This document shows positions 28,101 to 36,077 of a DNA stretch of 64,000 bases, piece by piece. The stretch is from positions 62,001 to 126,000 of the forward strand of contig NZ_AHCD03000043.1 in assembly GCF_000238295.3 (NCBI RefSeq), read 5' to 3'. This DNA is from Pseudoalteromonas rubra (lineage in GTDB: Bacteria; Pseudomonadota; Gammaproteobacteria; Enterobacterales; Alteromonadaceae). The notes beneath the pieces were generated by a model, which did not search any database, had not been told where the DNA came from, and saw only the letters and a program-made list of their open reading frames with translations. How positions within the stretch are numbered: the first letter of the stretch is position 1; each line of letters begins with the position of its first letter. Position numbers and translations under genes: made by a program.

Positions 28101-29026
28101 AGGAGCTTAGCCTTAACCTGCCTATGCAGACGTTGTTCCAGGCCCCCAGTATTGAGGATTTGGCCCAGCATATTCAGGAAAGTGATCATGATACAGACAA
28201 CCGACTGATCTCATTAAATAATTCATCAAAAGACAGCAAAGTATTCTGCTGGCCGGGTCTGGGTGGCTACCCGATGAGCCTGAAGCCTCTGGCAGAGAAA
28301 GTGGCTGATCAGGCTGAATTCATCGGTGTTCAGGCACATGGTATCAACGAGCAGGAAGTACCGTACCAGACTATCAGTGAGATGGCGCGTGCAGACATTA
28401 AATTACTAAAAGAAGCACAGCCTGAAGGTCCTTACACATTATGGGGATATTCATTTGGTGCCAGAGTGGCGTTTGAAGTAGCACACCAGCTGGAGCAGGC
28501 AGGGGACGAAGTGAAGGATCTATACCTGATTGCACCCGGATCGCCGGAGTTGCCGCAGTTTGCCAGCCGAGCACGCGTACCGTGTTTCAGTTCAGGGGCA
28601 TTTGTCACCATCTTGTACTCAGTGTTCTTCCAGAAGATCAGTGGTCCGGTGCTTGAAAAGTGCCTGGAAGTCGTGACCGACAAAGCCAGCTTTATCGACT
28701 TTGTTTGCACCAACCACAGAGCACTCAATCAGGACATGGTGAAACGCATTGTTGATATCGTGGTGCAAACCTACGAATTCAAATACACCTTTAACGAATT
28801 GCTGGAGCGTAATGTGAAGGCACCTAAGGTGATATTCAAAGCGCAAGGAGATGATTATTCATTCCTGGAAAACATTCCGGGATATGCAGAAGACGAAACT
28901 CGCACAATCCACTTGGAGGCAGACCACTATGCCTTGCTTAAACACCCAGGTGTTGAAGAGTTGTTTGACTGTATTGTTGATTACCAGAGCGAAGCAGAAG
29001 CCTTTAATCGCTTGCTGACCGCCTAA
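25151..29026 (+). CDS. indC: Indigoidine-type single-module NRPS (A-Ox-A-T-TE)
   Basis: The 1291-residue synthetase has an adenylation domain from about 25: TSGSTGTPKG at about 173, LYGPTECT, YRSGDVVKL at about 404, and LRGYRVELDEI. Between core motifs A8 and A10 sits a nitroreductase/SagB-like FMN oxidase domain (about 535-835; KTYRFFEGGELTQQDIVELL, MSSGYSSKSGNNLPS). A10 (ANGKVDY, about 910) follows, then a carrier domain with DNFFESGGNSLTAV (Ser near 968) and a thioesterase with GYSFGARVAFE and a C-terminal His in LEADHYALLKHPG. This order matches indigoidine synthetases IndC/BpsA/IgiD, which cyclise and oxidise two L-glutamines to the blue pigment. A phosphopantetheinyl transferase must come from elsewhere. 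Confidence 0.92.
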   Translation: MNLLNSPNTHQSASGVTLAEAEIKAINLIELMRHQVATQPEATAVVGHHESMTFAQLDLRAQQIAATLQQLDAKPDDYIGLFVEPSDDLVVGVWGSLYAGCGYLPLSPEYPDKRVLHMITDSKTQLILTQSHLKEKIISLVGPSVTVICLEELSNEQTYCAEVAPENLAYMIYTSGSTGTPKGVMIEHGNIVNQMRWLREQFGFDNSTRIIQKTPFSFDAAQWEILACAMGACVVASEPGMYRDPMALIDAMIENEVTVLQCVPTLLQALLDTPGIQLCSSLQHVFSGGETLTKQLAAQFFEELPGLKLTNLYGPTECTINSSSYTVTQNTLEQDFEAISIGQAVANTHYYVLDDELQPVAAGESGELYISGAQIARGYFDRADITKERFISNPHSDEPQHSVLYRSGDVVKLDDQGNAHFLGRVDNQVKLRGYRVELDEIRLAIEKHDWVKNAAMVIKNDERTGFQNLIACIELNKREAAVMDQGNHGEHHQSKKNKLQVKAQLSNAGFRSEAVLKDEPSFELPNKQPTQGQSETVFARKTYRFFEGGELTQQDIVELLAAPERAGKSVDVAQLSYGQFGQIMRYFGQFKSEERLLPKYGYASPGALYATQLFVEIHQLFDLDAGIYYYQPEQHTLHLVRPVAEHSEAQLKVHFLGKQQAIEPVYKNNILEVLEMETGHMLGLFDQVLPLFGLAVGKGEFTESLQECLAVEHDDQYLGSYEITPAAQGVPLQEVESIVQIQGVEGLENGQYSLQDGEFVPLSEKLIEKKSVIAINQQVYERSSFGVSMLSHTTEAWRHYVDLGRRLQQLQMNKLNIGLMSSGYSSKSGNNLPSADRFGAILAEQGKEMKPFYFCIGGKVSDEQMRSEGMKEDAIHMRGPVEILKDDLQSRLPTYMVPNQIVAFDAFPQTANGKVDYIALRDNEKLSQLGNDVPYIEPRNPLEEHIAEIWKQTLKWDKASVKDNFFESGGNSLTAVTLLNRINKELSLNLPMQTLFQAPSIEDLAQHIQESDHDTDNRLISLNNSSKDSKVFCWPGLGGYPMSLKPLAEKVADQAEFIGVQAHGINEQEVPYQTISEMARADIKLLKEAQPEGPYTLWGYSFGARVAFEVAHQLEQAGDEVKDLYLIAPGSPELPQFASRARVPCFSSGAFVTILYSVFFQKISGPVLEKCLEVVTDKASFIDFVCTNHRALNQDMVKRIVDIVVQTYEFKYTFNELLERNVKAPKVIFKAQGDDYSFLENIPGYAEDETRTIHLEADHYALLKHPGVEELFDCIVDYQSEAEAFNRLLTA

Positions 29027-29046
29027 CGCATTTAAGGAGAAAAACC

Positions 29047-29271
29047 ATGCCACATGTAGATATTCATTATTTTGCGTGCCCGGTTTCTGACATAGCAAAA
29101 GAAGCCATTGCACAAACCATTACGGCAATTCTGAGTAAAGAGCTCAATTGCGGTGAAGAAGTGATTTCAGTTGCCTTGTGCCCTCAAGTACCTGAGGACT
29201 GGCAGCAAAACGTATACCAGCCGTTAATTACGGCGCAAAAAGATAAACTGATTAAATTTCCAAATTACTAA
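29047..29271 (+). CDS. 4-oxalocrotonate tautomerase-like protein
   Basis: The 74-residue protein begins Met-Pro-His; after Met removal Pro1 would be the catalytic base of the tautomerase superfamily. The beta-alpha-beta layout (HVDIHYFACPVSD, then EAIAQTITAILSKELNCGEE, then VISVALCPQVPEDW) fits. It lies 20 bp after the NRPS gene with ribosome site AAGGAG, so it is co-transcribed. A role in keto-enol or imine-enamine steps of the aminopiperidinedione intermediate is inferred. Confidence 0.75.
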   Translation: MPHVDIHYFACPVSDIAKEAIAQTITAILSKELNCGEEVISVALCPQVPEDWQQNVYQPLITAQKDKLIKFPNY

Positions 29272-29299
29272 ATTTACGAATTATGACAAGGACAAAATT

Positions 29300-30247
29300 A
29301 TGAACAACTTATCAATCCCATTAGTTATTAAACCAGAAGTTCAAGCGGCCCTGAGACAAGGCAAACCTGTTGTCGCACTTGAGTCTAATGTTATCACACA
29401 TGGACTGGATTATCCGGATAACCGCCTGACCGCATTAAAAGTTGAAGCCGCGGTGCGCGAATCAGGTGCTGTGCCTGCCACCATTGGTATTGCAGACGGT
29501 AAATTCCTGATAGGCATGAACGAGGAAGAAATTGAGCTGTTCGCAACAACGGCCAATATTCCTAAAGTAAGTACTCGTGATTTGCCTGTGGTACTGGCCA
29601 AGAAACAGCTGGGTGCAACCACCGTAGCCTCATCGCTAATCGCTGCAGAGATTGCGGGCATAGACTTCTTCTCTTCGGCAGGGATTGGCGGGGTACACCG
29701 TGGTGCACAGGAAACCATGGATATTTCATCGGATTTGATCCAGTTCACCCAATCGCGCGTTGCAGTGGTGTGTGCCGGTGCGAAGAATATCCTGGATTTG
29801 GGCCTGACGCTGGAGTTCCTGGAAACCCATAACGTCCCCGTGATCTCATATCAGTTTGATGATTTCCCTGCTTTTTACTGCCGTTCAAGTGGCTTTAAAG
29901 CACCACAACGTATCGACGATGCTGATTTGCTGGCTGAAATCATTGAAACGCAATGGCGCTTAGATGAAGGACGCAGCGTGGTGATCACGACGCCTACCCG
30001 TGAGGAAGATGCGATTGACAGTGAAGAAGTCAATGAAGCAATTAATGATGCTGTTCGTGCCGCTGAGGCCGAAGGTGTGAGCGGTAATGCAGTCACTAAA
30101 TACATCATGAAAGCCATTGATAAAGTAACCAATGGTCGTTCAGCACAAGCTAATTCCGCGGTTTTGATTAACACCGCACGTGTGGCTGGCTATCTGGCTG
30201 TAGCACATGCAAATCAAAAGCAGCGCGAGCACGATAGCGCAGCATAA
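29300..30247 (+). CDS. psuG: Pseudouridine-5'-phosphate glycosidase (IndA-like)
   Basis: The 315-residue protein has VVALESNVITHGLDYPDN at the N-terminus, FFSSAGIGGVHRGAQETMD, and a conserved SVVITTPT, all PsuG signatures. PsuG splits pseudouridine 5'-phosphate to uracil and ribose 5-phosphate. In Dickeya and Streptomyces a homologue (IndA) is encoded beside the indigoidine synthetase. The HAD-phosphatase partner gene (indB) often found there is missing here. It is last in the NRPS-tautomerase-psuG unit. Confidence 0.92.
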   Translation: MNNLSIPLVIKPEVQAALRQGKPVVALESNVITHGLDYPDNRLTALKVEAAVRESGAVPATIGIADGKFLIGMNEEEIELFATTANIPKVSTRDLPVVLAKKQLGATTVASSLIAAEIAGIDFFSSAGIGGVHRGAQETMDISSDLIQFTQSRVAVVCAGAKNILDLGLTLEFLETHNVPVISYQFDDFPAFYCRSSGFKAPQRIDDADLLAEIIETQWRLDEGRSVVITTPTREEDAIDSEEVNEAINDAVRAAEAEGVSGNAVTKYIMKAIDKVTNGRSAQANSAVLINTARVAGYLAVAHANQKQREHDSAA

Positions 30248-30267
30248 GGAAATACGCACAAAAGACA

Positions 30268-30306
30268 TTGACAAATTTTTTTGGTCATATATCTTTATAT
30301 AAAGAT
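30268..30306 (+). promoter_or_regulatory. Promoter and palindromic operator of the RND pump
   Basis: TTGACA at 30268-30273 and TATCTT 16 bases later form a sigma-70-type promoter. The perfect 16-base palindrome ATCTTTATATAAAGAT (30291-30306) overlaps the -10, where a bound repressor would block polymerase. Its half-site resembles the marR-NRPS intergenic repeats. Confidence 0.6.
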
Positions 30307-30343
30307 TCTTTGCTTGATGTATCTTTTTGCAAAGTTTGATTCA

Positions 30344-30365
30344 GGAGCAGCCTTCGGGCTGTTCC
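30344..30365 (+). other. UUCG hairpin in the pump leader
   Basis: Stem GGAGCAGCC/GGCTGTTCC (one G-T pair) capped by TTCG, lying 26 bases before the adaptor gene start and lacking a T run. It could stabilise or attenuate the leader mRNA. Confidence 0.5.
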
Positions 30366-30391
30366 CCAAGGTAAAGGAAAAGGAGAAAGTC

Positions 30392-31513
30392 ATGAATATT
30401 AAACCCTGGATTTCAACAGCAAGTGTTGTTGCCACTTTGGTAGTAGGAAGTATTGCCCTTAAAGGGCGCATGATCGAAGCACGTAATACCGAGTTTTCAG
30501 AGCAAGCCGCGACGGTAGAAGCAATGCGTGTAGAGACAGTACCGTATCAGTCATACATAGATATCAGTGGTGTGATTAAAGCACCACAAACCATCAATCT
30601 GGTGAATGAGGTATCGGGTAAAATCACTCAGTTGCACTTTAAGTCGGGCGACTTAGTCAAAGCGGGTGAGCCCCTGTTAGAGATTGATCATGCAGAAGAG
30701 CTGGCACAACTGGCCGCGGCCAGGGCGCGCGTCACGCAGCAGGAAAGCACACTGGTCCGTTATCGCAACCTGCACGAGCGCAAAAAGTTCAGCGACCAGC
30801 AACTGGAAGAAGCCATCACGCAGCTGGCTGAGTTCCGCGCACAGGTTGACTTACTTACAGCGCGTATTGATAAGAAAGTCATTAAGGCACCGTTTACCGC
30901 ATATGTTGGGATACACGACCTGCAAGTCGGCCAATACCTGGCACCTAACACTATACTGACCAACATGGTTGGATTGCAGGAGCACATGTGGGTGGATTTC
31001 TCGGTACCACAAACCTATCAGGCACTGGCCATCAATACCCCGATTCGCGTGTCTCTGGTTGGTGACAACGCGGCCCCGCAAGTGGCTTACGTTGAGTCGG
31101 TAGAGCCTGGTATGACAGCAGCATCCAGACAACTGAAATACCGTGCGCGCATCGAGCGTACCGAGCAGTTGAACACGAATCAGCTGGTTAAGATCAGCTT
31201 GCCGATAGGCACCAATCAGGAAGTTATTGCGGTGCCTTACCTGGCCATCGTTAAGGACCAACTGGGTGACTATGTTTATCTGCTGGAGAAAGACGAACAG
31301 GGCACACTCAGAGCAACACGTCAGCAGGTCGAGCTGGGTGAGCGTCTGGGTGACATGGTCATGATCACGGATGGTCTTGAGGAAGACCGCCTGATCGCCA
31401 GCGCGGGGGCATTCAAACTGCGCAGCGGCCTGAAAACGTTTGTCTCAGAGCCTCAGCAACCCGAACAGTCTGTTGCAATGGAAGACACTCAGAAAGAAGG
31501 AGTTTCGCTATGA
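30392..31513 (+). CDS. RND efflux periplasmic adaptor (MFP)
   Basis: The 373-residue HlyD/AcrA-type protein has an N-terminal signal anchor (about 8-24), a lipoyl half-motif (SGKITQLHFKSGDLVKAGEPLLEI), a coiled-coil hairpin (about 100-150), and a second lipoyl half with KVIKAPFTAYVGI. A beta-barrel (YRARIERTEQL) and membrane-proximal domain follow. ATG 30392 is the start because AAGGAGA precedes it; the open frame reaches further up into the promoter. It overlaps the pump gene by four bases (ATGA). Confidence 0.92.
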   Translation: MNIKPWISTASVVATLVVGSIALKGRMIEARNTEFSEQAATVEAMRVETVPYQSYIDISGVIKAPQTINLVNEVSGKITQLHFKSGDLVKAGEPLLEIDHAEELAQLAAARARVTQQESTLVRYRNLHERKKFSDQQLEEAITQLAEFRAQVDLLTARIDKKVIKAPFTAYVGIHDLQVGQYLAPNTILTNMVGLQEHMWVDFSVPQTYQALAINTPIRVSLVGDNAAPQVAYVESVEPGMTAASRQLKYRARIERTEQLNTNQLVKISLPIGTNQEVIAVPYLAIVKDQLGDYVYLLEKDEQGTLRATRQQVELGERLGDMVMITDGLEEDRLIASAGAFKLRSGLKTFVSEPQQPEQSVAMEDTQKEGVSL

Positions 31514-34500
31514 AAAATAAAGCCCACTTTATGGATAGATTTGTAACTATGCCGGTGCTGGCCGTGGTGTTATCTGCCATGATTTGCATCGGTGGGCTAT
31601 GGTCTGTGTTGAAGATCACCGTCCTGCAATTTCCTAAAATAGAAAGCTCGTCTTTGGTGGTCTCGACCACTTATATCGGCGCATCGGCTGATACGGTAAA
31701 AGGGTTTGTGACTGAACCCATAGAGCGTGTAACAGCCACGGTCCCTGGCATTGACTATGTGGAATCGACCACAACGGCTGGGGTCAGCACTGTGACTGCG
31801 TACCTTAACCTGAATGAAGACAGCTCCAAGGCGCTGGCTGAGCTGACTGCCCGGCTGGGTCAGGTCAGCTACATGTTGCCGTCAGAATCCGAAGATCCGG
31901 TTGTGACTGTACAGCGCGCTGACAGACCTCATGCCTTGTTCTATCTGAATATTGAAAATGAAGGCGTGTCGCTTATTCAGCTAACGGATTACTTATCACG
32001 TCAGGTTACACCAGTGCTTAATGGCATTGAGGGTGTACAACGGGTCGCGATAGAAGGTAGCCGTACCCCGGCGCTGCGAGTTGACCTGGACTCAGCGAAA
32101 CTGGATGCATTTGGCCTGAGCGCTGACGAAGTGTACAGCGCACTGGCTGCAAACAACACGATTGCCACTCTGGGCTTTACCGAGACCAGCAAGCAACGCA
32201 TTGACCTGGTGGCCAACACCCAGCTGAAAGATTTAAATGAATTCAAGCGCATGGTTATCAGACAGTCGAACAACGAAACCATTTATCTGCGCGATGTCGC
32301 CACTGTCAGACTGGGTTCTGAGCAGCCAACTATCAGTGCACGTTTAAGCCAGCAAGATACCGTGTATATCTCGGTCTGGCCGCTGCCAGGTGCAAACGAA
32401 ATTGCCATTGGTGATGCCTTATATGCGATGACCGATGAAATCAACGAAACCCTGCCTGATGGCATCCGTATTAACTATGCCTACGACGGCACCTTATATA
32501 TGCGTGACGCACTGAACGAAATCTTTAAGACGCTGGTTGAAACGGTTGTGTTGGTGGGTGCTGTGGTCTTGTTCATGATGGGCTCATTCAGAAGTGCCGC
32601 TGTGCCGCTGGTGACCATTCCTATTTCAATTCTGGGCGCGGTTGCAGCCATGTATGTGGTCGGTTTCTCAATGAACTTACTAACGGTACTGGCCATCGTG
32701 CTCTCAGTTGGCCTGGTGGTGGATGATGCCATCGTCGTAGTCGAAAACGTTTCGCGTTACATTCGTGAAGGTAAGCCTAAGTTACAGGCTGCACTGGAAA
32801 GCTCCAGACAACTGTTTGTGCCCATTGTTTCGATGACGCTGACACTGGCGATGGTATACCTGCCAATCGGCTTCCTTTCAGGGCTGACCGGGATCTTATT
32901 CAAAGAGTTTGCCTTTACACTGGCCATTGCCGTCGTGATTTCCGGATTTGTTGCTGTGACCTTGTCGCCTATCATGAGTGCTTATGTAACGCCTCCGGGT
33001 GGCAAAGAAACAAAACTGACACGCAAAGTAAATGGTGGATTTGACTGGTTACGTAAAAAGTATAAAACCGTACTGAGTGCTTCTTTGAGCTGGCGCAATC
33101 AAATTCTGTTAGGCGCCATGGTATTAAGCCTGATGGTCGTGCCATTTTTCACCGGCTCGAAAAAAGAGTTGGCCCCGGTTGAAGATCAAAGCCAGATTTA
33201 TGTACTGGTACAGTCTCCGCCTGAGTCATCACTGACTTACAACGAAGACAACATGCATGGTGTGGTTGATACCTTACTGGAAATGCCGGGCACAACGCAG
33301 ATGTGGCAAAACATCTTCACTAACAGTGCATTTGGTGGGGTAGAGTTCATCAGCGCATCGGAGCGTGACTTCACAACGATGTCACTCATCCCTCAGGTGT
33401 ATGGTCGTCTGGCACAGTTACCGGGTATTAATCCGCTGCCAATTTTGCCATCACCATTACCGACTGCGGGTCAGTTTGATGTGGAAATGGTGGTTAAATC
33501 GTCAGCCAGTTATGAAGAAATGAAACAGTTTGCCGATCAGCTGATAGGCAGAGCGTTTGGTAGTGGTCACTTCCTGTATGCAGACACAGACCTGAAAATT
33601 GACTTGCCACAAATTGAAGTAACCCTGAAGCGTGAACAAATTGCAGATTTGGGTATGGACCTGGCCCATGTCAGTCGTCAGCTGGGTATCTTGCTTTCGA
33701 ACAACTATGTGAACCGCTTTGACGCCCGAGGTAAGGCCTACCAGGTCATCCCTGTGGTAGACAGCCAGATTAAAACGGATCCGTCGAAATTACTGAGCCT
33801 GCAAATTAAGGCGCACAACGGCACTATGGTTCCTTTGTCTGCCATTGCTGAAATCAACTGGACCACGGTACCGCGTCAGCTTAGCAGCTTTGGTCAACAA
33901 AATGCGTTTCGTATCTTCGGTGGTGTGCTGCCAAGCTCAACCAAAGAAGCGGCACTAACGGCGCTGGAAGAAGCGGCTAAAGAAGTTCTGCCTCCTTCTT
34001 ACATGATTGATTACGCAGGTGAATCAAGACAGATCAGACAGCAAGGCAACAGCCTGCTGGGTGTCATGGCGGTGTCTTTGGTGATTGTTTATCTGCTACT
34101 GAGCATTCAGTTCAACAGCTTCAGAGATCCGCTGGTGGTCTTGCTGGGCAGTGTACCGCTGGCAATGATGGGCGCACTGGCACTGTCTTACTTTGAGCTG
34201 ACAACGATGAATATTTACTCTCAGATTGGTTTAATTACTTTGATAGGCTTGATTGCGAAAAACGGTATCTTGATTGTGGAATTCGCGAATCATTTACAAG
34301 AGGAAGGGCGCAGTAAACTGGATGCTGTGGTTGAATCAGCAGCAACTCGGTTACGTCCTATCCTGATGACTACTGCAGCAACGGTGTTGGGTCACTTCCC
34401 ATTGATGCTGGTAACCGGAGCAGGTGCTGAGGCACGTAACAGCATAGGTATTATTCTGGTTGCAGGCATGATGGTAGGCACTTTATTTACCTTGTTTGTA

Positions 34501-34599
34501 TTACCGGCCTTCTACGTAAAACTTGCGACACGTCGCGAGGCACGTAAGGCCAAAGCTCGGGCAACTGCGAAAGCAACCCCCGCACTTGCCATGAGCTAA
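31510..34599 (+). CDS. RND-family efflux permease
   Basis: The 1029-residue inner-membrane pump has the twelve-helix RND layout with two large periplasmic loops. Motifs include VVLSAMICIGG in helix 1, GLVVDDAIVVVENVSRYIRE in helix 4 (proton-relay Asp pair), and GLIAKNGILIVEFANHL in helix 10 (Lys). It is close to AcrB/MexF/VexH-type exporters. It is co-transcribed with the adaptor; no outer-membrane TolC-type gene is adjacent, so a genomic TolC is probably used. Location and shared operators suggest pigment or toxic-intermediate export. Confidence 0.93.
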   Translation: MKNKAHFMDRFVTMPVLAVVLSAMICIGGLWSVLKITVLQFPKIESSSLVVSTTYIGASADTVKGFVTEPIERVTATVPGIDYVESTTTAGVSTVTAYLNLNEDSSKALAELTARLGQVSYMLPSESEDPVVTVQRADRPHALFYLNIENEGVSLIQLTDYLSRQVTPVLNGIEGVQRVAIEGSRTPALRVDLDSAKLDAFGLSADEVYSALAANNTIATLGFTETSKQRIDLVANTQLKDLNEFKRMVIRQSNNETIYLRDVATVRLGSEQPTISARLSQQDTVYISVWPLPGANEIAIGDALYAMTDEINETLPDGIRINYAYDGTLYMRDALNEIFKTLVETVVLVGAVVLFMMGSFRSAAVPLVTIPISILGAVAAMYVVGFSMNLLTVLAIVLSVGLVVDDAIVVVENVSRYIREGKPKLQAALESSRQLFVPIVSMTLTLAMVYLPIGFLSGLTGILFKEFAFTLAIAVVISGFVAVTLSPIMSAYVTPPGGKETKLTRKVNGGFDWLRKKYKTVLSASLSWRNQILLGAMVLSLMVVPFFTGSKKELAPVEDQSQIYVLVQSPPESSLTYNEDNMHGVVDTLLEMPGTTQMWQNIFTNSAFGGVEFISASERDFTTMSLIPQVYGRLAQLPGINPLPILPSPLPTAGQFDVEMVVKSSASYEEMKQFADQLIGRAFGSGHFLYADTDLKIDLPQIEVTLKREQIADLGMDLAHVSRQLGILLSNNYVNRFDARGKAYQVIPVVDSQIKTDPSKLLSLQIKAHNGTMVPLSAIAEINWTTVPRQLSSFGQQNAFRIFGGVLPSSTKEAALTALEEAAKEVLPPSYMIDYAGESRQIRQQGNSLLGVMAVSLVIVYLLLSIQFNSFRDPLVVLLGSVPLAMMGALALSYFELTTMNIYSQIGLITLIGLIAKNGILIVEFANHLQEEGRSKLDAVVESAATRLRPILMTTAATVLGHFPLMLVTGAGAEARNSIGIILVAGMMVGTLFTLFVLPAFYVKLATRREARKAKARATAKATPALAMS

Positions 34600-34620
34600 T
34601 CAGTACACCCAGTAACATGC

Positions 34621-34827
34621 CGCAGAATTCGGGCTTCTAAGGCCCTAAGTCGCAGCAAAGCGCCAGCATCGCCTGGCGCTTTTTTGCGTTAGCGGACAAC
34701 GCAGAAGTTTGTTCAGGGTGCAACCAAAGCTGACAAACAACTCAGTCATTGCGGACGCGTGCGAGCCGGGATCTACTTAAGCATCACGTTGAAGCAAACT
34801 GATGAGAAGGTGAGACAGAGCTAAAGT
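34621..34827 (+). repeat. 207-bp direct repeat, copy A
   Basis: Aligns without gaps to 40064-40270 with only about fifteen differences. It contains the pump terminator and a REP-like inverted sequence. The two copies flank the first cassette cluster. Confidence 0.85.
34659..34685 (+). terminator. Terminator of the RND operon
   Basis: Perfect stem AGCGCCAG/CTGGCGCT with loop CATCGC and six T. The duplicated copy at 40 kb has the same stem but a broken T run. Confidence 0.88.
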
Positions 34828-34867
34828 AGGTGTCTATACGAAGCCCCCGCAACTTTCAAGAGCCACA

Positions 34868-35126
34868 ATTCTCGCTTTCTCCGAACTTTTAAGTCTCGTT
34901 TATGCCATAACTATTTTTAAGTTTATGAAATTTATCGCATTAGCAGTTTTGCATAGCGAGGCCGTTAGTCTCGCAAATACCAGGTCTCGTTTTCTGCAGA
35001 CAGCTATAGACTTGTAGACAAGGGTTTTAGGTGGTAGGTTATTGTTATTAATATGAATAAGCTGTTTTAGTAGTGGGCTGTAAGGACCTTGGAAACAGGC
35101 TTAAACCGGCATTCTCACTAATATAT
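34868..35126 (+). repeat. Array repeat R1, copy 1
   Basis: About 260 bases, starting ATTCTCGCTTTCTCCGA and containing ATACCAGGTCTCGTTTTCT and CTTGGAAACAGGC, ending at CTCACTAATA just before a cassette gene. Related copies lie at 36471, 51170 and 59661. Confidence 0.75.
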
Positions 35127-35150
35127 TTTTGGCAGTATCTGAGGTTATGG

Positions 35151-35531
35151 ATGAATGAATTAGATTTGCAGTCTTTCAATATAAAAATAATCGGCCCCGG
35201 TCGAGAATATTTCCAACCAATAAGCTCTGAAGAAGCTGATAACTTTTCAGAAAAAGGGTTGTATCTTAGCATTACGGAAGGTTTCTCTGCTCCTGAAGTA
35301 ACTCAAGTTCTTATTTCAATTGGCAGCAATGTTGTCGCTGGTTTAAGTGTTTATTATATATCTAAGTTATTTGACAAAATATTTTCAGCAAAGGCTAAAG
35401 CTAAAAAAGAAGGCCGTGAAATTCAAATTAGTGTTTCTATTCAGGAAAAAATTCATATTAAAAACGTAGAAAGTTCGATTGAAATAGAAAAAGCTTTAGA
35501 TATAGTCGTTACAAAAACAAAGCAAGAGTAA
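35151..35531 (+). CDS. Hypothetical cassette protein with hydrophobic helix
   Basis: The 126-residue protein has a mixed N-terminal half, then SAPEVTQVLISIGSNVVAGL leading into a hydrophobic helix (VYYISKLFDKIF), a Lys-rich patch, and a beta/alpha tail. Start ATG 35151 is six bases after GAGG; the longer frame upstream runs through repeat R1 and is rejected. The layout faintly recalls small effector-associated components, but I cannot assign a family. Confidence 0.6.
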   Translation: MNELDLQSFNIKIIGPGREYFQPISSEEADNFSEKGLYLSITEGFSAPEVTQVLISIGSNVVAGLSVYYISKLFDKIFSAKAKAKKEGREIQISVSIQEKIHIKNVESSIEIEKALDIVVTKTKQE

Positions 35532-35661
35532 AATGCTGATAACAAGGCATTGAAACGGACTTTCAACAGGTGGCTTTTTTCACTCCGTTCAACATTTTAG
35601 CCAACAATAAAAAGCCTATTAATGTGGAGTTATCTGCCCGCGCGGTATAAGAGGTTTACAC

Positions 35662-36007
35662 TTGAATTATCAGTATCCAGATGAATTAGAGTTTTTTGAT
35701 AGAGGCTTTGGCTATTCTGATGAATATGATCATGACGAGGGGATGTTTTCATTTATCTTACCGTTATGAAAACGGGGGTAAGTTGATATTTACACATTCT
35801 CCATTTAATAACTGCTCTGTAAGCGTAAAACTTATTCAAGACGATGTGGTTGTTTTTAATATCTGTAAGGAGAATGTTAGTAATATTAATTTTCAAACTT
35901 GGGGAAGTGAGAAGGTACTGAGGGTTTATTTATCTAACGAAGTTGAGAGGAATGACTTCCTTGTGTACTTCGACCCTAAACCTAGACTACGCTACTCAGA
36001 GTTTTAA
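35662..36007 (+). pseudogene. Cassette gene with apparent frameshift
   Basis: A 35-codon frame from TTG 35662 (ribosome site GAGG eight bases before) encodes an acidic aromatic N-terminus (YPDELEFFDRGFGYSDEYDH). It stops just after the body of the protein has opened in the next frame (YRYENGGKLIFTHSP to FDPKPRLRYSEF). Removing one G from the GGGG run near 35740 would join them into one ~114-residue protein. The cause could be decay or a base-calling error. A shorter product starting inside the second frame is possible. Confidence 0.55.
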
Positions 36008-36070
36008 GTGTGTGCTCCTTTCGTGACTAATTTTAGCCAATCATTTATGCACGTACTGGTAAAGTATTAG
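36008..36070 (+). repeat. attC-like spacer
   Basis: Contains TTTTAGCCAATCATTTATGC and ends GTATTAGG, matching the spacer at 61285-61385 (TTTTAGCCAAGCATTTATG), as expected for two attC sites of one subfamily. Confidence 0.5.
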
Positions 36071-36077
36071 GAAAGCA

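Noticed and set aside
35048..35272. Minus-strand frame over the first cassette
   Set aside because: Overlaps repeat R1 and the plus-strand gene; no ribosome site or recognisable protein.
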